DNA of 64,000 bases from Gp1-AA133 sp963850425 (GCA_963850425.1 CAWKLF010000007.1:248001-312000); one strand, 5' to 3'. Numbered from the stretch's first letter, positions 25,208 to 34,520 are shown. A program made the numbers and translations. The notes: a model not told the origin generated them from the sequence alone.

Positions 25208-27061
25208 GTGCGCTTCCCGTGGGTCGCTCAACCGACACACAGGGTACTCCCGACGCAAACGGAGGCCCTGCTCCCGGCTGCTATCATAGACGTGGTGGAC
25301 TCCCTTTCAACCCAACCAGATCTGCAGCTTAAGATCGATCCGCTGCTGCTTGAGGTTGCGGACGTGGTCAACACCACGCTCGACCTCGATACCACCCTGC
25401 GGCGGGTGGCGGAACTGGTCCGCAAGGTCATTGATTACGAAATCTTTGCCATCCTTTTGCTGAATGAGCGCGCGCAGGAACTGCGCTTTCGCTTCCAGAT
25501 CGGCTACCCGCGGGAGTATGCCGACCGGGCCCGGGTGAAAATCGGCCAGGGTGTGACAGGCCGCGCCGCGCAGACCCGCCAGGCGGTCCTGATCGAGGAC
25601 GTAACCAAAGAGCCGGACTATATCGAAGCCATTCCCAACGTACGCTCCGAGCTTGCCATTCCGCTGATCGTGAAGAATCGCGTGATTGGCGTGATTGACC
25701 TCGAAGCCCGCGCGTCCGGGTACTTCACCGAGGAACATAAACGCCTGCTGACCCTCATCGGCTCGCGCATGGCGGTCGGGATCGAGAATGCCCAGCTCTA
25801 CACCCGCACCACGCGGCAGGCGCGCACGCTTCTGCTGCTGAACGAAATTGCGCGTGAGTTAACGTCGATTCTGAACGTCGATGAACTGCTGAAGCGGATC
25901 GCGGAATTGCTGAACCGCATCATCGACTACCAGATGTTCAGCATCCTGCTGATCGACGACAGCGGCGAGAAGCTGGTGCACCGGTTTTCGTTGCGTTTTC
26001 AGGAAAGCATTCACCTCAAGCACGACATTGCGATGGGCAAAGGGATTGTCGGGGTGGCTGCAACCGAGAAAGCTGCCGTGCTGGTGCCCGATGTGAGCAA
26101 GGATCCGCGCTACGTAATGGCGAATCCGGAAACCAAGTCGGAGCTGGCAGTGCCGCTGATTTACAAGGACAAGGTTATTGGCGTGCTCGACCTGGAGCAC
26201 ACGCGGCGAGGGTTCTTCACCGAAGACCACAAGCGGACCATCACGACGCTGGCCGCGCAGGTGGCGATCGCGCTCGAGAATGCGCGGCTCTATGAGCAGA
26301 TTGCGCGCCAGGAGCGGCGGCTGGAACGCGACCTGTCGCTTGCCCGCGAATTGCAGTTCCGCTTGCTGCCCGACGCCATGCCCAAGGTGGCGCATCTGGA
26401 TGTCGCAGCGCGATTCGCTCCGGCGCGCGCCATCGGCGGCGACATGTACGATTTCGTGCACTACTCGCTTTCGCGGCTTGGCATCATTGTGGGTGACGTC
26501 AGCGGGAAGGGCGCGCCCGCGGCGATCTACGCCGCCCTGGTCAGCGGAATTCTGCGATCGCACGCGCCTATTGAGCCGGCCCCGGCGGAAATGCTTTCCG
26601 CGGTGAATTTCTCGCTGAGCGAGCGCAGGATTGAAGCGCAATACATCTGCCTGCTCTACGCGGTCTGGGACGATGAAAGACGCACCCTGCAGATTGCGAA
26701 TTCCGGACTTCCGCGGCCGATCTATGTACACGACGGCAAAATGGAAATTATCGAAGCCACCGGCCTGCCGCCGGGTTTATTTGACGACGCGGACTACGAG
26801 GAACTGACCTTCCGCACCAAGCCCGGCGACATGTTCGTGTTCTTCAGCGACGGCATTCTCGACGCGCGCAACCGCGCCGGCGAAATGTTCGGACGCAGCG
26901 GCGTCGAGCGCGTGATTGCCAGCTGTCCCGACCAGTCACCCGACTGCGTGGTCGCTTCCCTGTTTAAAGCGGTCGAAGAACACGCGGCTGGAGAAGAGGC
27001 ATTCGACGACCAGACCGTTGTCGCCATTAAGGTCAAAGGGGACGCCACGAGGCGCAAGTGA
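25208..27061 (+). CDS. GAF-GAF-PP2C (RsbU/SpoIIE-type) serine phosphatase
   Basis: 617 residues from GTG 25208, chosen because GAGGG lies 7 bases upstream; in-frame GTGs at 25292 and 25295 are alternatives. Two GAF domains (roughly residues 55-200 and 225-375) show paired segments such as IGQGVTGRAAQTRQAVLIED and SELAIPLIVKNRVIGVIDLE. A coiled-coil linker (QERRLERDLSLARELQFRLLP) leads to the PP2C domain with FAPARAIGGDMYDF, VGDVSGKGAPAAIYAA and FFSDGILDARN, which supply the Mn/Mg-binding Asp residues. Such phosphatases usually dephosphorylate anti-anti-sigma factors in partner-switching. No partner genes are adjacent. Its stop overlaps the lysA start (GTGA). Confidence 0.93.
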   Translation: MRFPWVAQPTHRVLPTQTEALLPAAIIDVVDSLSTQPDLQLKIDPLLLEVADVVNTTLDLDTTLRRVAELVRKVIDYEIFAILLLNERAQELRFRFQIGYPREYADRARVKIGQGVTGRAAQTRQAVLIEDVTKEPDYIEAIPNVRSELAIPLIVKNRVIGVIDLEARASGYFTEEHKRLLTLIGSRMAVGIENAQLYTRTTRQARTLLLLNEIARELTSILNVDELLKRIAELLNRIIDYQMFSILLIDDSGEKLVHRFSLRFQESIHLKHDIAMGKGIVGVAATEKAAVLVPDVSKDPRYVMANPETKSELAVPLIYKDKVIGVLDLEHTRRGFFTEDHKRTITTLAAQVAIALENARLYEQIARQERRLERDLSLARELQFRLLPDAMPKVAHLDVAARFAPARAIGGDMYDFVHYSLSRLGIIVGDVSGKGAPAAIYAALVSGILRSHAPIEPAPAEMLSAVNFSLSERRIEAQYICLLYAVWDDERRTLQIANSGLPRPIYVHDGKMEIIEATGLPPGLFDDADYEELTFRTKPGDMFVFFSDGILDARNRAGEMFGRSGVERVIASCPDQSPDCVVASLFKAVEEHAAGEEAFDDQTVVAIKVKGDATRRK

Positions 27062-28449
27062 CCCCGTCAGCGGAGATCCCAGAAGGACGTCCACCGGCCT
27101 TTACCTATCGCGAGGTGCGACACGGCTTGCTCCGCCGCAAGACCGGCGCGGTTCTCTGTTGCGAAGAGATCGCCCTTCCCAAGCTGGCCGAGCGTTTTGG
27201 CACCCCCTTGTACGTCTATTCGGCATCCACCATTCGCGATCGCATGCGGATTTTTCAGCACGCCTTCCGGCGCGCGCCGCACACCATCTGTTACTCCGTG
27301 AAGGCGAATTCCAACCTGTCGATCCTGCGCCTGCTGGCCGCGATGGATTGCGGGTTTGATGTTGTTTCCGGCGGTGAACTGGAGCGGGTGTTACGGGTCG
27401 ACAAGCATGCGGCCCGTAAAGTTGTCTTCTCTGGCGTAGGAAAAACACGTGAGGAGATGCGGCTGGCGTTGAAGGCGGGCATTCTCCTGTTTAACGTAGA
27501 AAGCGAGTCGGAACTATGGACGCTGGCCGAGTGTGCGGGCCAGATGCGCACGCAGGCGCGCATCGCGTTCCGCGTGAATCCCGACGTGCCGGCCAATACG
27601 CATCCCTACATTTCGACGGGACTGCACAAACATAAATTCGGCGTACCGATCCACGAGGCGCGCGAGTTGTACGCCAAGGCATCGAGCACGCGTCACCTGA
27701 AAGTTGAGGGAGTCAGCGTACACATCGGCTCGCAGATCACCGACATGGAGCCATTTGCGGCCACCATGGAGCGTGTGGCCGAGTTGATCGAGCAGCTCCG
27801 CGACGATGGTCACGAGATCAACTACGTGGATGCGGGCGGCGGCCTTGGCATCGCCTATGATCCATCGGGAAAGGGTCCCGGTGTCGCTGATCGCGGCAAT
27901 GGCAGGGAGCTTTCCAAGGCAGAGCGTTCTTCTCCACCCGCGACTGAATTGTTTTTCGAGTACGTGTCTCGCTATGCCGAAGCCTTGTTGACGCCGCTCC
28001 GCGGTCTGAACCTGCATCTGCTGCTTGAGCCCGGGCGCTCGATCGTCGGCCCCGCCGGAGCCCTGATCACCGCCGTGCTCTACCGCAAGGCTAATCACAA
28101 CAAGAAATTCTTGATCACCGATGCCGGCATGAACGATTTGTTGCGACCTTCGCTATACAACGCCTTCCACGAAATCGTAGCCGTGGAACTGCACAAGGAC
28201 TTCACCAGCGAAGTCGTCGACATTGTTGGGCCGGTTTGCGAGACCGGCGACTTTTTCGCGCGCGACCGCAAGCTGCCTGTCATCGATGAAGGAGACTGGC
28301 TGGCGATTCTTGACACCGGAGCCTACGGGGTCGCGCTGGCCTCCCACTACAACACGCGACCTCAACCCGCCGAGGTTCTCGTCGAGGGAAAGTCAGCGAA
28401 AATTATTCGGCGACGAGAAACAATGAAGGATTTGCTGCGGGGTGAATAA
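27058..28449 (+). CDS. lysA: Diaminopimelate decarboxylase
   Basis: 463 residues, starting at GTG 27058, which overlaps the TGA of the phosphatase gene by four bases, so translation is probably coupled. PLP attaches to K82 in YSVKANSN; other family features are FDVVSGGEL, HIGSQI, the phosphate loop DAGGGLGIAY, LEPGRSIVGPAG and the catalytic CETGD near residue 395 with GAYGVALASHYN at the end. It makes lysine from meso-DAP. The protein is ~40 residues longer than usual because of an insertion after DAGGGLGIAYDPS (GKGPGVADRGNGRELSKAER). dapA/dapF are not downstream. The link to a signalling phosphatase is unusual. Confidence 0.95.
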   Translation: MTPSAEIPEGRPPAFTYREVRHGLLRRKTGAVLCCEEIALPKLAERFGTPLYVYSASTIRDRMRIFQHAFRRAPHTICYSVKANSNLSILRLLAAMDCGFDVVSGGELERVLRVDKHAARKVVFSGVGKTREEMRLALKAGILLFNVESESELWTLAECAGQMRTQARIAFRVNPDVPANTHPYISTGLHKHKFGVPIHEARELYAKASSTRHLKVEGVSVHIGSQITDMEPFAATMERVAELIEQLRDDGHEINYVDAGGGLGIAYDPSGKGPGVADRGNGRELSKAERSSPPATELFFEYVSRYAEALLTPLRGLNLHLLLEPGRSIVGPAGALITAVLYRKANHNKKFLITDAGMNDLLRPSLYNAFHEIVAVELHKDFTSEVVDIVGPVCETGDFFARDRKLPVIDEGDWLAILDTGAYGVALASHYNTRPQPAEVLVEGKSAKIIRRRETMKDLLRGE

Positions 28450-28549
28450 GCCACCATCCAATCTGAACTTAGTGCGCCCTACGTCGTGGCGGAGAGCTTG
28501 CGGCGTTGTTCCATGCCAAGGGAAACTTTTAGAATTCAAAATCTTAAAA

Positions 28550-28606
28550 CGCAAAGGACGCAGAGAACGGCCTCAGAGCTCGCGGAGAAAGATGTGGGAG
28601 TTGGTC
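28550..28606. repeat. CGCAAAGGACGCAGAGA-type dispersed element
   Basis: A degenerate copy of the GAGACAC/CTCTGTGG family seen at 5784-5823 and 50320-50393. Read in sevens it gives ACGCAAA-GGACGCA-GAGAACG-GCCTCAG-AGCTCGC-GGAGAAA, so it may belong to the heptamer class. Confidence 0.45.
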
Positions 28607-28622
28607 GGGTCCGTGTGCGTTG

Positions 28623-30314
28623 TTATTTCTTACCCTCTTCCGCCTCCCAAACAGTCTTTCCGCCGACTATCGTCATTAACACTTTCACATCGCGTATCTT
28701 CACAGGATCTATCTTGAAAATGTCGTCGTTCACGATCACCAGGTCCGCGAGCTTGCCGGGCGCGATCGAGCCCTTTTCCGTCTCCTGAAACTCGGCATAC
28801 GCGGAGCCCATCGTGTAGGCCTCGACAGCCTCGGCGACAGTTAATTTCTGCTCCGGAAACCAGCCGTTGGGGTTTTTCCCGTCCAGCGTGGCGCGCGTTA
28901 CAGCAGCGTAGAGGCCAAGCATCGGGTTCAGAGGAGCAACCTCCCAATCGGTGCCGAAGGCGAGCCGGACCTTGTGGTCAAGGAAAGTGCGGAAGGCGTA
29001 GGTGCGACTGGCGCGGTCGTGGCCGATCCGCCCTTCTGCCCACCGGCCGTCGTCAATCGCGTGGTAAGGCTGCATGGAAGCAATCACGCCCAGTTGCGCG
29101 AAGCGATCAAAATCCTTGGCCGCCATGTGCTGCGCGTGCTCGATGCGGAAGCGGCGATCGGCGGGGCCGTGCTTCTTCACGATGTCGGCGTAGAAGTCGA
29201 GGATCATCGAAATCCCCTGATCCCCGATGGCGTGGGTGCAGAGCTGGATGCCGGCGCTGTCCGCCTTCAACATGCGATCGCGCATGGCCGCCGGCGGCTG
29301 CATTTCGCTCGACAGCAGGCCGCGATTCTCCGGCGTGTCGGAGAAAGGCTCGAAGAAATACGCGGTGCGCGAGCCGAGCGAACCGTCAGCGAAGCCCTTC
29401 ACCGCGCCGATTCGCAGGTAGGCATCGCCGAATGCGCGGCGCACTCCAACTTTCGTCAGGGTCTCGAAGTCGACGATCGACGGCGCGACATAGATTCGTG
29501 CAGTCAGTTCGCCGCGATCGCGCAATTCGTCGTAAACCGCGATATCGGCAAAGTCGGCGCTCATGTGCTGCACGCTGGTCACGCCGAGCGAGGCCGCATG
29601 GGCGAGAGCGCGTTTCACGGCGTGCAGGCGCTGGTCGTGCGAGAGCGCCGGCACATGCTTGTACATCAGGTCCAGGGCAGCGTCTTTCAGAGCGCCGGTA
29701 GGATTTCCTTTCGCGTCTCGAACAATGACGCCGCCGGGCGGATCGGGAGTCTGCGCCGTGATGCCGGCTGCGCGCAATGCCGCCGAGTTCGCCAGCCCCA
29801 TGTGACCGTCGTAACGGCTCACAAAGACAGGCGTGTCGCCAGTGACCGGATCGATCAGCTCTTTGGTGGGAAGTTCCGCCGGCGTCCACTTGGTTTCATC
29901 CCAGTCGCCGCCCAGAATCCACGATCCATCGCGCGTCGTCTTGGCGCGTTCTCCGATGCGGCGGGCAAATTCCTGAGCGCTGGTCACGTCGTTCAACTGC
30001 ACATTGTCGAGTTGCTCGCCACCGGTCACGAAGTGGACGTGCGAGTCGTTAAAGCCGGGAAGGACGAGCTTCCCGCCGGCATCGATGATCCCGGTTTTCG
30101 GGCCGCGCCAGGCATCTACATCGGCATCCGTTCCGACGGCGACGATGCGGTCGCGCAAGATTGCAACGGCCTGCGCTTCGGGACGAGCTGGGTCGACCGT
30201 CCAGATTTTGGCGTGGTTGATGATGAGGTCGGCGGCGGGTTTGGACTGGGCTGCCGCATACAGGTTGAAGATCAGCAGAGTAGACAGGGTGCGGAGAAGC
30301 GGGCGAATGTGCAT
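28623..30314 (-). CDS. Exported YtcJ-like amidohydrolase
   Basis: 563 residues with a signal peptide (LLRTLSTLLIFNLYAAAQ). The amidohydrolase_3 pattern is intact: NHAKIWTVDPARPEAQAVAI near the N-terminus, LVLPGFNDSHVHF with the HVH metal pair (about residue 92), KGFADGSLGSRTAYFFEPF, CTHAIGDQGI, FRIEHAQHM, ASMQPYHAIDD and FGTDWEVAPLNP supplying further ligands. The C-terminus rebuilds the small beta domain (GSIAPGKLADLVIVNDDIF). Related enzymes hydrolyse N-substituted formamides and similar amides. The signal peptide puts it in the periplasm. It is a lone gene; the substrate is unknown. Confidence 0.9.
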   Translation of the reverse strand: MHIRPLLRTLSTLLIFNLYAAAQSKPAADLIINHAKIWTVDPARPEAQAVAILRDRIVAVGTDADVDAWRGPKTGIIDAGGKLVLPGFNDSHVHFVTGGEQLDNVQLNDVTSAQEFARRIGERAKTTRDGSWILGGDWDETKWTPAELPTKELIDPVTGDTPVFVSRYDGHMGLANSAALRAAGITAQTPDPPGGVIVRDAKGNPTGALKDAALDLMYKHVPALSHDQRLHAVKRALAHAASLGVTSVQHMSADFADIAVYDELRDRGELTARIYVAPSIVDFETLTKVGVRRAFGDAYLRIGAVKGFADGSLGSRTAYFFEPFSDTPENRGLLSSEMQPPAAMRDRMLKADSAGIQLCTHAIGDQGISMILDFYADIVKKHGPADRRFRIEHAQHMAAKDFDRFAQLGVIASMQPYHAIDDGRWAEGRIGHDRASRTYAFRTFLDHKVRLAFGTDWEVAPLNPMLGLYAAVTRATLDGKNPNGWFPEQKLTVAEAVEAYTMGSAYAEFQETEKGSIAPGKLADLVIVNDDIFKIDPVKIRDVKVLMTIVGGKTVWEAEEGKK

Positions 30315-30387
30315 GAGATTTTAGGTCGCAAAGTCACGGGCCTGAGTTGGCAATCTTGAAATGTCTTACACTTCCCAACGACCGCGG

Positions 30388-30434
30388 GGTCCTTCGACTA
30401 CGTTCGGCTGACGCCTCACTTCGCTCAGGATGAC
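30388..30434 (-). repeat. Dispersed ~45-bp TCATCCTGAGCGAAGTGAGG element, copy 1
   Basis: On the minus strand the sequence reads TCATCCTGAGCGAAGTGAGG followed by CGTCAGCCGAACGTAGTCGA and AGGACC. Related copies lie at 52924-52966, 59779-59824 and 63340-63384 on the plus strand. All are intergenic or in non-coding parts of the duplication. Confidence 0.8.
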
Positions 30435-30511
30435 AGCTGATTGATCGATAAGGCAGGCCTGACGTGCTGAGTTCAACTCCGTAGCTTCTTAATCCCTATC
30501 TTTTTTGGCAC

Positions 30512-31399
30512 CTATCTCTGGCCCCACTTCAACTTCGTACGCAGCACTTCGAAAAAGGCTCGCCGGATACGCAGGAGTTGTACTTTGTACTCGGCTTTGC
30601 GGCATATCACTTTGTCTTCGTCGCGTACAGGCATGCCGACCTGTCCGTCAACGCTGAGGTAGGCTTCTTCGTCGCCGGTCTTGACGATGATTTCGATTTC
30701 GACGGAATCGCGCACCACCAGCGGTCGATGCGTGAGGGAATGCGGCGAAACTGGCGTAATCACGAAGGCATCCACGGACGGCGTCAGGATCGGACCGCCG
30801 GCGGCCATCGAATACGCGGTGGATCCGGTAGGCGTCGAGATGATCAGGCCGTCGGCCTTGTAGGTCGTAACAAAAACTCGATCGATAAAGAGCTCGTAGG
30901 TATTCAGCCGAGCGAGCGCGCTTTTGTTGACGATCACGTCGTTCAGCGCCGAGTAGCTCATGATTGACTTGTTGTCACGAAGCAACTCACATTGGACCAG
31001 CGAGCGATGCTCTACCGTGGCGCGTTTCTGGTCGACCTCATCGAGGGCCTGGTACAGCTCGGACAGCGGAACCTCGGTCAGAAAACCCAGCGAGCCCAAA
31101 TTTACGCCGAGCACAGGGATGCCCGCCTGGGCTACGGCGCGAGACGTGGAGAGCAGCGTGCCGTCTCCACCCAGCACAACCACGAAGTCAAGCGGAAGGG
31201 TTGCCATCTGCTTGCGCTCAGCAACTTCGGGACCCGCGCTGTACGCGGCCGTTTCGCCGTCGATCACGACCCGGTACCCATGCTGATCGAACCAGGAAAA
31301 TAATGGCGGCAGAATCTCGGATAGCTCCGGCTTCGCGGGTTTGGAGATGATGCCGACAAACTTCTTGCGGCCGGAAGCAGTCCTCGCGCCAGTGGGCAT
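30512..31399 (-). CDS. nadK: NAD kinase
   Basis: 295 residues. The diagnostic GGDGT lies at residues 77-81 within VVVLGGDGTLLSTSR, followed by LGVNLGSLGFLTE, the NAD-contacting ALNDVIVNKSALARL and the TPTGSTAYSMAAGGPIL motif that forms part of the active site. It phosphorylates NAD to NADP using ATP or polyphosphate; note that a PPK2 gene lies 18 kb away. It follows tlyA on the same strand with a 93-base gap filled mostly by a heptamer tract. The tlyA-nadK order is common in bacteria (often with recN after it, which is absent here). Confidence 0.95.
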   Translation of the reverse strand: MPTGARTASGRKKFVGIISKPAKPELSEILPPLFSWFDQHGYRVVIDGETAAYSAGPEVAERKQMATLPLDFVVVLGGDGTLLSTSRAVAQAGIPVLGVNLGSLGFLTEVPLSELYQALDEVDQKRATVEHRSLVQCELLRDNKSIMSYSALNDVIVNKSALARLNTYELFIDRVFVTTYKADGLIISTPTGSTAYSMAAGGPILTPSVDAFVITPVSPHSLTHRPLVVRDSVEIEIIVKTGDEEAYLSVDGQVGMPVRDEDKVICRKAEYKVQLLRIRRAFFEVLRTKLKWGQR

Positions 31400-31421
31400 G
31401 AAGCCAGCATTGTACTAGGAA

Positions 31422-31449
31422 GTTCCGAGTTTCGAGTTTCAAGTTTCGA
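31422..31449. repeat. Heptamer tract GTTTCGA
   Basis: Four adjoining heptamers: GTTCCGA, GTTTCGA, GTTTCAA, GTTTCGA. The tract sits between tlyA and nadK, upstream of the nadK ATG. Confidence 0.75.
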
Positions 31450-31492
31450 ATGGCAGTGGGCGCCGCGAGCTTTCCAGAACACGCGAGACTTT

Positions 31493-32242
31493 TTAAAACT
31501 CTGCGTACAGCAAGAACTCCCGATTGCCTTCGGCCCCGGTGATAGGCGACTCGGTCGCATCGGTCTTCTGCGCACCCAGTTGCACAACACACTGACGGAC
31601 TCGCTCGACGGCATCGCGATGCGCCTGCTCGTCGCGGACGATGCCTCCCTTTCCTACTTCGCCGCGCCCGGCTTCGAACTGCGGCTTGACTAGCACAACC
31701 AGGCGTCGGGGCACGTTCCGGGTTTCGGCTTTAGGGAAGGCCGAGGCGACGACCGCCGGCAGCACCAAAGTCGCCGAAATAAACGAAACATCCATCGCGA
31801 CCAACGAGACGTATTCCCCGACCAGGTCGTGCGTAAGATATCGGGCGTTGGTTTTTTCCAGCAGGCGGACCCGTGAATCCTGGCGCAGGCGGAAATCCAT
31901 CTGGCCGTAGCCAGTGTCGATGGCGACCACGCGTGAAGCGCCACGCTGCAAAAGGCAATCCGTGAAGCCTCCAGTGGACGCGCCCACATCCATGCACACG
32001 AGTCCGCTGACCTCGATCTGCCAATGCTCGAGGGCGCGCTCCAGTTTGACCCCGCCCCGGCTCACGTACTTCAAATCATCGCCGAGCACACGCACCTCAA
32101 CGTCGGCTTCGACGGGCGCGCCCGATTTCACGACCTTCTGCTCGTTGACCAGAACTTTTCCGGCCAAGATGAGCGCCTGCGCGCGTTCGCGCGAGGGTAC
32201 CAAGCCACGTTCCACCAGCAACTTGTCGAGTCGCGATTTCAT
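31493..32242 (-). CDS. tlyA: TlyA family rRNA (cytidine-2'-O)-methyltransferase
   Basis: 249 residues: an N-terminal S4 RNA-binding domain (SRLDKLLVERGLVPSRERAQ, then KVLVNEQKVVKSG, residues ~2-65) followed by an FtsJ-like Rossmann methyltransferase with the SAM motif MDVGASTGGFTDCLLQRGA (~85-103), AIDTGYGQMDFRLR, MDVSFISATLVLP and LVKPQFEAGRGEVGKGGIV. TlyA methylates 2'-OH of cytidines in 16S and/or 23S rRNA and its loss gives capreomycin resistance in mycobacteria. Some are described as haemolysins, which is secondary. It is the first gene of a probable tlyA-nadK operon. Confidence 0.93.
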   Translation of the reverse strand: MKSRLDKLLVERGLVPSRERAQALILAGKVLVNEQKVVKSGAPVEADVEVRVLGDDLKYVSRGGVKLERALEHWQIEVSGLVCMDVGASTGGFTDCLLQRGASRVVAIDTGYGQMDFRLRQDSRVRLLEKTNARYLTHDLVGEYVSLVAMDVSFISATLVLPAVVASAFPKAETRNVPRRLVVLVKPQFEAGRGEVGKGGIVRDEQAHRDAVERVRQCVVQLGAQKTDATESPITGAEGNREFLLYAEF

Positions 32243-32425
32243 TTCGCTGAGTTTAGAAATTCGATCCTATGGCTGAGAAGTTCTAACACGAACGTGCCAG
32301 CATCGACGACAGTGCAGAGTGTTAAACCGACTGTCGCTCAGTAACTTGGAATACGACTTTCCTCGTTATCCACAGAATTATCCACCGAAGTGTTGAAAAC
32401 TACAGGAAGTTCTGTAAGCGCGCGG

Positions 32426-32455
32426 AAAAAGGAAAGGCCGCTCTCGCGAGCGGCC
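32426..32455 (-). terminator. Rho-independent terminator of yebC
   Basis: On the minus strand an 8-bp stem GGCCGCTC/GAGCGGCC (32436-32455, 4-base loop) is followed by TTTCCTTTTT, 22 bases after the yebC stop. Confidence 0.85.
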
Positions 32456-32476
32456 GAAATTCCACTGCAGAAAAGA

Positions 32477-33226
32477 TTAGCCGGCGACTTCTTCAAGCAA
32501 CTTCTGATCGATATCAAAGTTCGCATGGACGTTCTGCACGTCATCCTGTTCTTCGAGCGCCTCGAGCAGACGGATCATCTGCGTAGCAGCTTGCCCTTCG
32601 AGCTTGATGTAGTTCTGCGGAATCATGGAGACGCTGGATGAAGTAGGCGTGAGGCCCGCTTTCTTCACCGCTTCGAGCACGCCTTCGTAGGCTGAAGGCT
32701 CGGTCAGGACTTCCCAGTTGTCGCCATCGTCCTTGAGATCCTCGGCGCCTGCCTCCAGCACGATTGCCATCAGGTCGTCTTCTTTTGCGGCGGACTTGGG
32801 AATCACGATGTCGCCCTTCTTATGGAACATCCAGGAGACCGCGCCGGCTTCGGCCATGTTGCCATTGTTCTTGCCAAAAACGTGACGGATTTCGCTGACC
32901 GTGCGGTTGCGATTGTCGGTATTGATCTCGGCGAGGATGGCGACGCCGCCCGGGCCGTAGCCTTCGAGCGTGAATTCTTCATACGTAGCTCCGGGGAGTT
33001 CGCCGGTGCCGCGCTGGATGGCGCGCTTGATGTTGTCGGCGGGCATGTTCTCCGCCTTGGCGGCGAGAATGGCGGTACGCAAACGAGGGTTGGTGTCCGG
33101 GTCGCCGCCACCATTTTTGGCGGCAATGCCGATTTCCTTAATCAGACGCGTGAAGATCTTGCCGCGCTTGGCGTCAAGCGCGCCCTTCTTGTGCTTGATT
33201 GTGGCCCATTTTGAGTGGCCGGACAT
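32477..33226 (-). CDS. yebC: YebC/PmpR family translation/transcription factor
   Basis: 249 residues, the standard length, from ATG 33226 with GAGG 7 bases upstream. The N-terminal signature MSGHSKWATIKHKKGALDAK is intact, followed by GGGDPDTNPRLRTAI, the ENMPADNIKRAIQRGTGE motif, YEEFTLEGYGPGGVAI and the SWMFHKKG segment. YebC proteins were described as DNA-binding regulators; TACO1-like members act at the ribosome to relieve stalling at proline-rich stretches. ruvC, ruvA and ruvB, frequent neighbours, are not adjacent. It is monocistronic with its own terminator. Confidence 0.95.
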   Translation of the reverse strand: MSGHSKWATIKHKKGALDAKRGKIFTRLIKEIGIAAKNGGGDPDTNPRLRTAILAAKAENMPADNIKRAIQRGTGELPGATYEEFTLEGYGPGGVAILAEINTDNRNRTVSEIRHVFGKNNGNMAEAGAVSWMFHKKGDIVIPKSAAKEDDLMAIVLEAGAEDLKDDGDNWEVLTEPSAYEGVLEAVKKAGLTPTSSSVSMIPQNYIKLEGQAATQMIRLLEALEEQDDVQNVHANFDIDQKLLEEVAG

Positions 33227-33344
33227 AGCGATACCTCGTCTCTAAAGAACTGGAATTGCGCAGGATTCGCCTTTGGAGGAATCACACGATAGCCTCGGAA
33301 ACGGAAGCAGGCGAACCCAGATTATAGCATGAGGGTTTTGGCGG

Positions 33345-33370
33345 AGAGCTCTCAGCTCTAAGGCCTCAGC
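33345..33370. repeat. Heptamer tract CTCAGCT
   Basis: Units GAGAGCT, CTCAGCT, CTAAGGC, CTCAGCT in a 7-bp period, of the same word family as the tract at 20901-20927. Confidence 0.6.
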
Positions 33371-33412
33371 TTTGCCCTTGAAAGGTCGTTTTAACGCATG
33401 AATGCTTGAATT

Positions 33413-33447
33413 GGACTGCCTCACGCTTGTTCTGCGCGAGGCAGTCC
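33413..33447 (-). terminator. Stem-loop downstream of the ScyD/E-like gene
   Basis: A 10-bp perfect stem GGACTGCCTC/GAGGCAGTCC encloses 15 bases, with three more pairs possible inside. It begins 9 bases after the gene's stop on the minus strand. No T-run follows, so it may be an mRNA 3'-end stabiliser or a weak terminator. Confidence 0.6.
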
Positions 33448-33455
33448 TCCTGGTC

Positions 33456-34520
33456 CTAGAGTGGGCCGGGGACGGTGATCTTCACGATCTGTCCTACACC
33501 CGCTGGGGCGGGGACAGCGCCAAAGTTTGAGACGTACAGGTTGCCGTCAGGGCCCATCGTCATTCCGGTGGGCACAGTCAATCCGGTGGCGATCGTAAGC
33601 AGCGAGCCGGAACGCAGGCGGACAACTTTGCCGTTATTCGGACCCGGGAAGCCGGCCGCGTCATTCAATTCCAGGAAGTAGGTATCGCCGCCACTGATCA
33701 CCACCGCCACTACCGTCGTGAGGCCGGGTGCCACTCTCGTAACTCCGCCAAGGGTGCTGATGTAGTAGCGCGCGGAGCTGCCCGGAGTGATTGGAAAAGT
33801 ATTGAGGTTGCTGACCAGGAATCCGCTCGCGGTGCGTGCAATGGAGGTCGGAACGACGTGTCCCTGCGTCTCGGAAAGGTCGATGAGCCGCGTCACTACT
33901 CCGCTGGTCGTAATAGCGTCCACTTCTCCGTGATTCGGTTCCACGGCGTAAAGCACGCCATCCGCCGCGATCAGGCTGTACCAGGTTCCATCCGGCTCAA
34001 AATCATCGGGTTCAGGATTCTTCGTGGGATGCAGTTTCTGGTAGGCGCTCAAGCTAACCAGTCTGGACCAGCTGCCGTCGGAATTGACCTTCAGAATGGC
34101 GTTCGGAGAGTTGGGATGACCGTGAGAGCAGCCTGCCCCAGCCAGCAACGCGTACATCTGGTCGCCGATGAAGGCGATATCCGCCACACCCTCGACATCG
34201 CCGATGGCGGCACTGGTTGAGGGCAACCCGCCAACCAGCGTGCTGCGCGTGCCATCGGGCGTGACTTTCGAAATGCGCGCGTTCCATCCAGCGGTGTACG
34301 GCCCGAGCGGAGGAGGCACCTGCGCACATGTGCTGACTGGCGGTGTTCTTCCACCGGTGCCGCCTTCGGCCACGTAGAGATTGCCGTCGGGCCCCCACTT
34401 CAGCCCGCGAGGATTGGAAAAACCGGTTGCGAATACCGAGACGTTGGAGGACGTTTGCGCATTGGCGCTCAGGACGGTCAGCGCCAAAACCGCAAGAAGG
34501 AGCCACCTGGAAGTTTTCAT
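33456..34520 (-). CDS. ScyD/ScyE family secreted beta-propeller protein
   Basis: 354 residues from ATG 34520 (GGGAG 7 bases upstream). A signal peptide (WLLLAVLALTVLSANAQ) is followed by propeller repeats of the NHL/SMP-30 kind: NPRGLKWGPDGNLYVAEGG, VEGVADIAFIGDQMYALLAGAG, WYSLIAADGVLYAVEPNHGEVD, and the closing PTGMTMGPDGNLYVSNFG. The name ScyD/ScyE comes from cyanobacterial scytonemin clusters, but homologues are widespread in bacteria without scytonemin, and no such genes are nearby. It is probably a periplasmic or secreted six-bladed propeller of unknown ligand. Confidence 0.85.
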   Translation of the reverse strand: MKTSRWLLLAVLALTVLSANAQTSSNVSVFATGFSNPRGLKWGPDGNLYVAEGGTGGRTPPVSTCAQVPPPLGPYTAGWNARISKVTPDGTRSTLVGGLPSTSAAIGDVEGVADIAFIGDQMYALLAGAGCSHGHPNSPNAILKVNSDGSWSRLVSLSAYQKLHPTKNPEPDDFEPDGTWYSLIAADGVLYAVEPNHGEVDAITTSGVVTRLIDLSETQGHVVPTSIARTASGFLVSNLNTFPITPGSSARYYISTLGGVTRVAPGLTTVVAVVISGGDTYFLELNDAAGFPGPNNGKVVRLRSGSLLTIATGLTVPTGMTMGPDGNLYVSNFGAVPAPAGVGQIVKITVPGPL

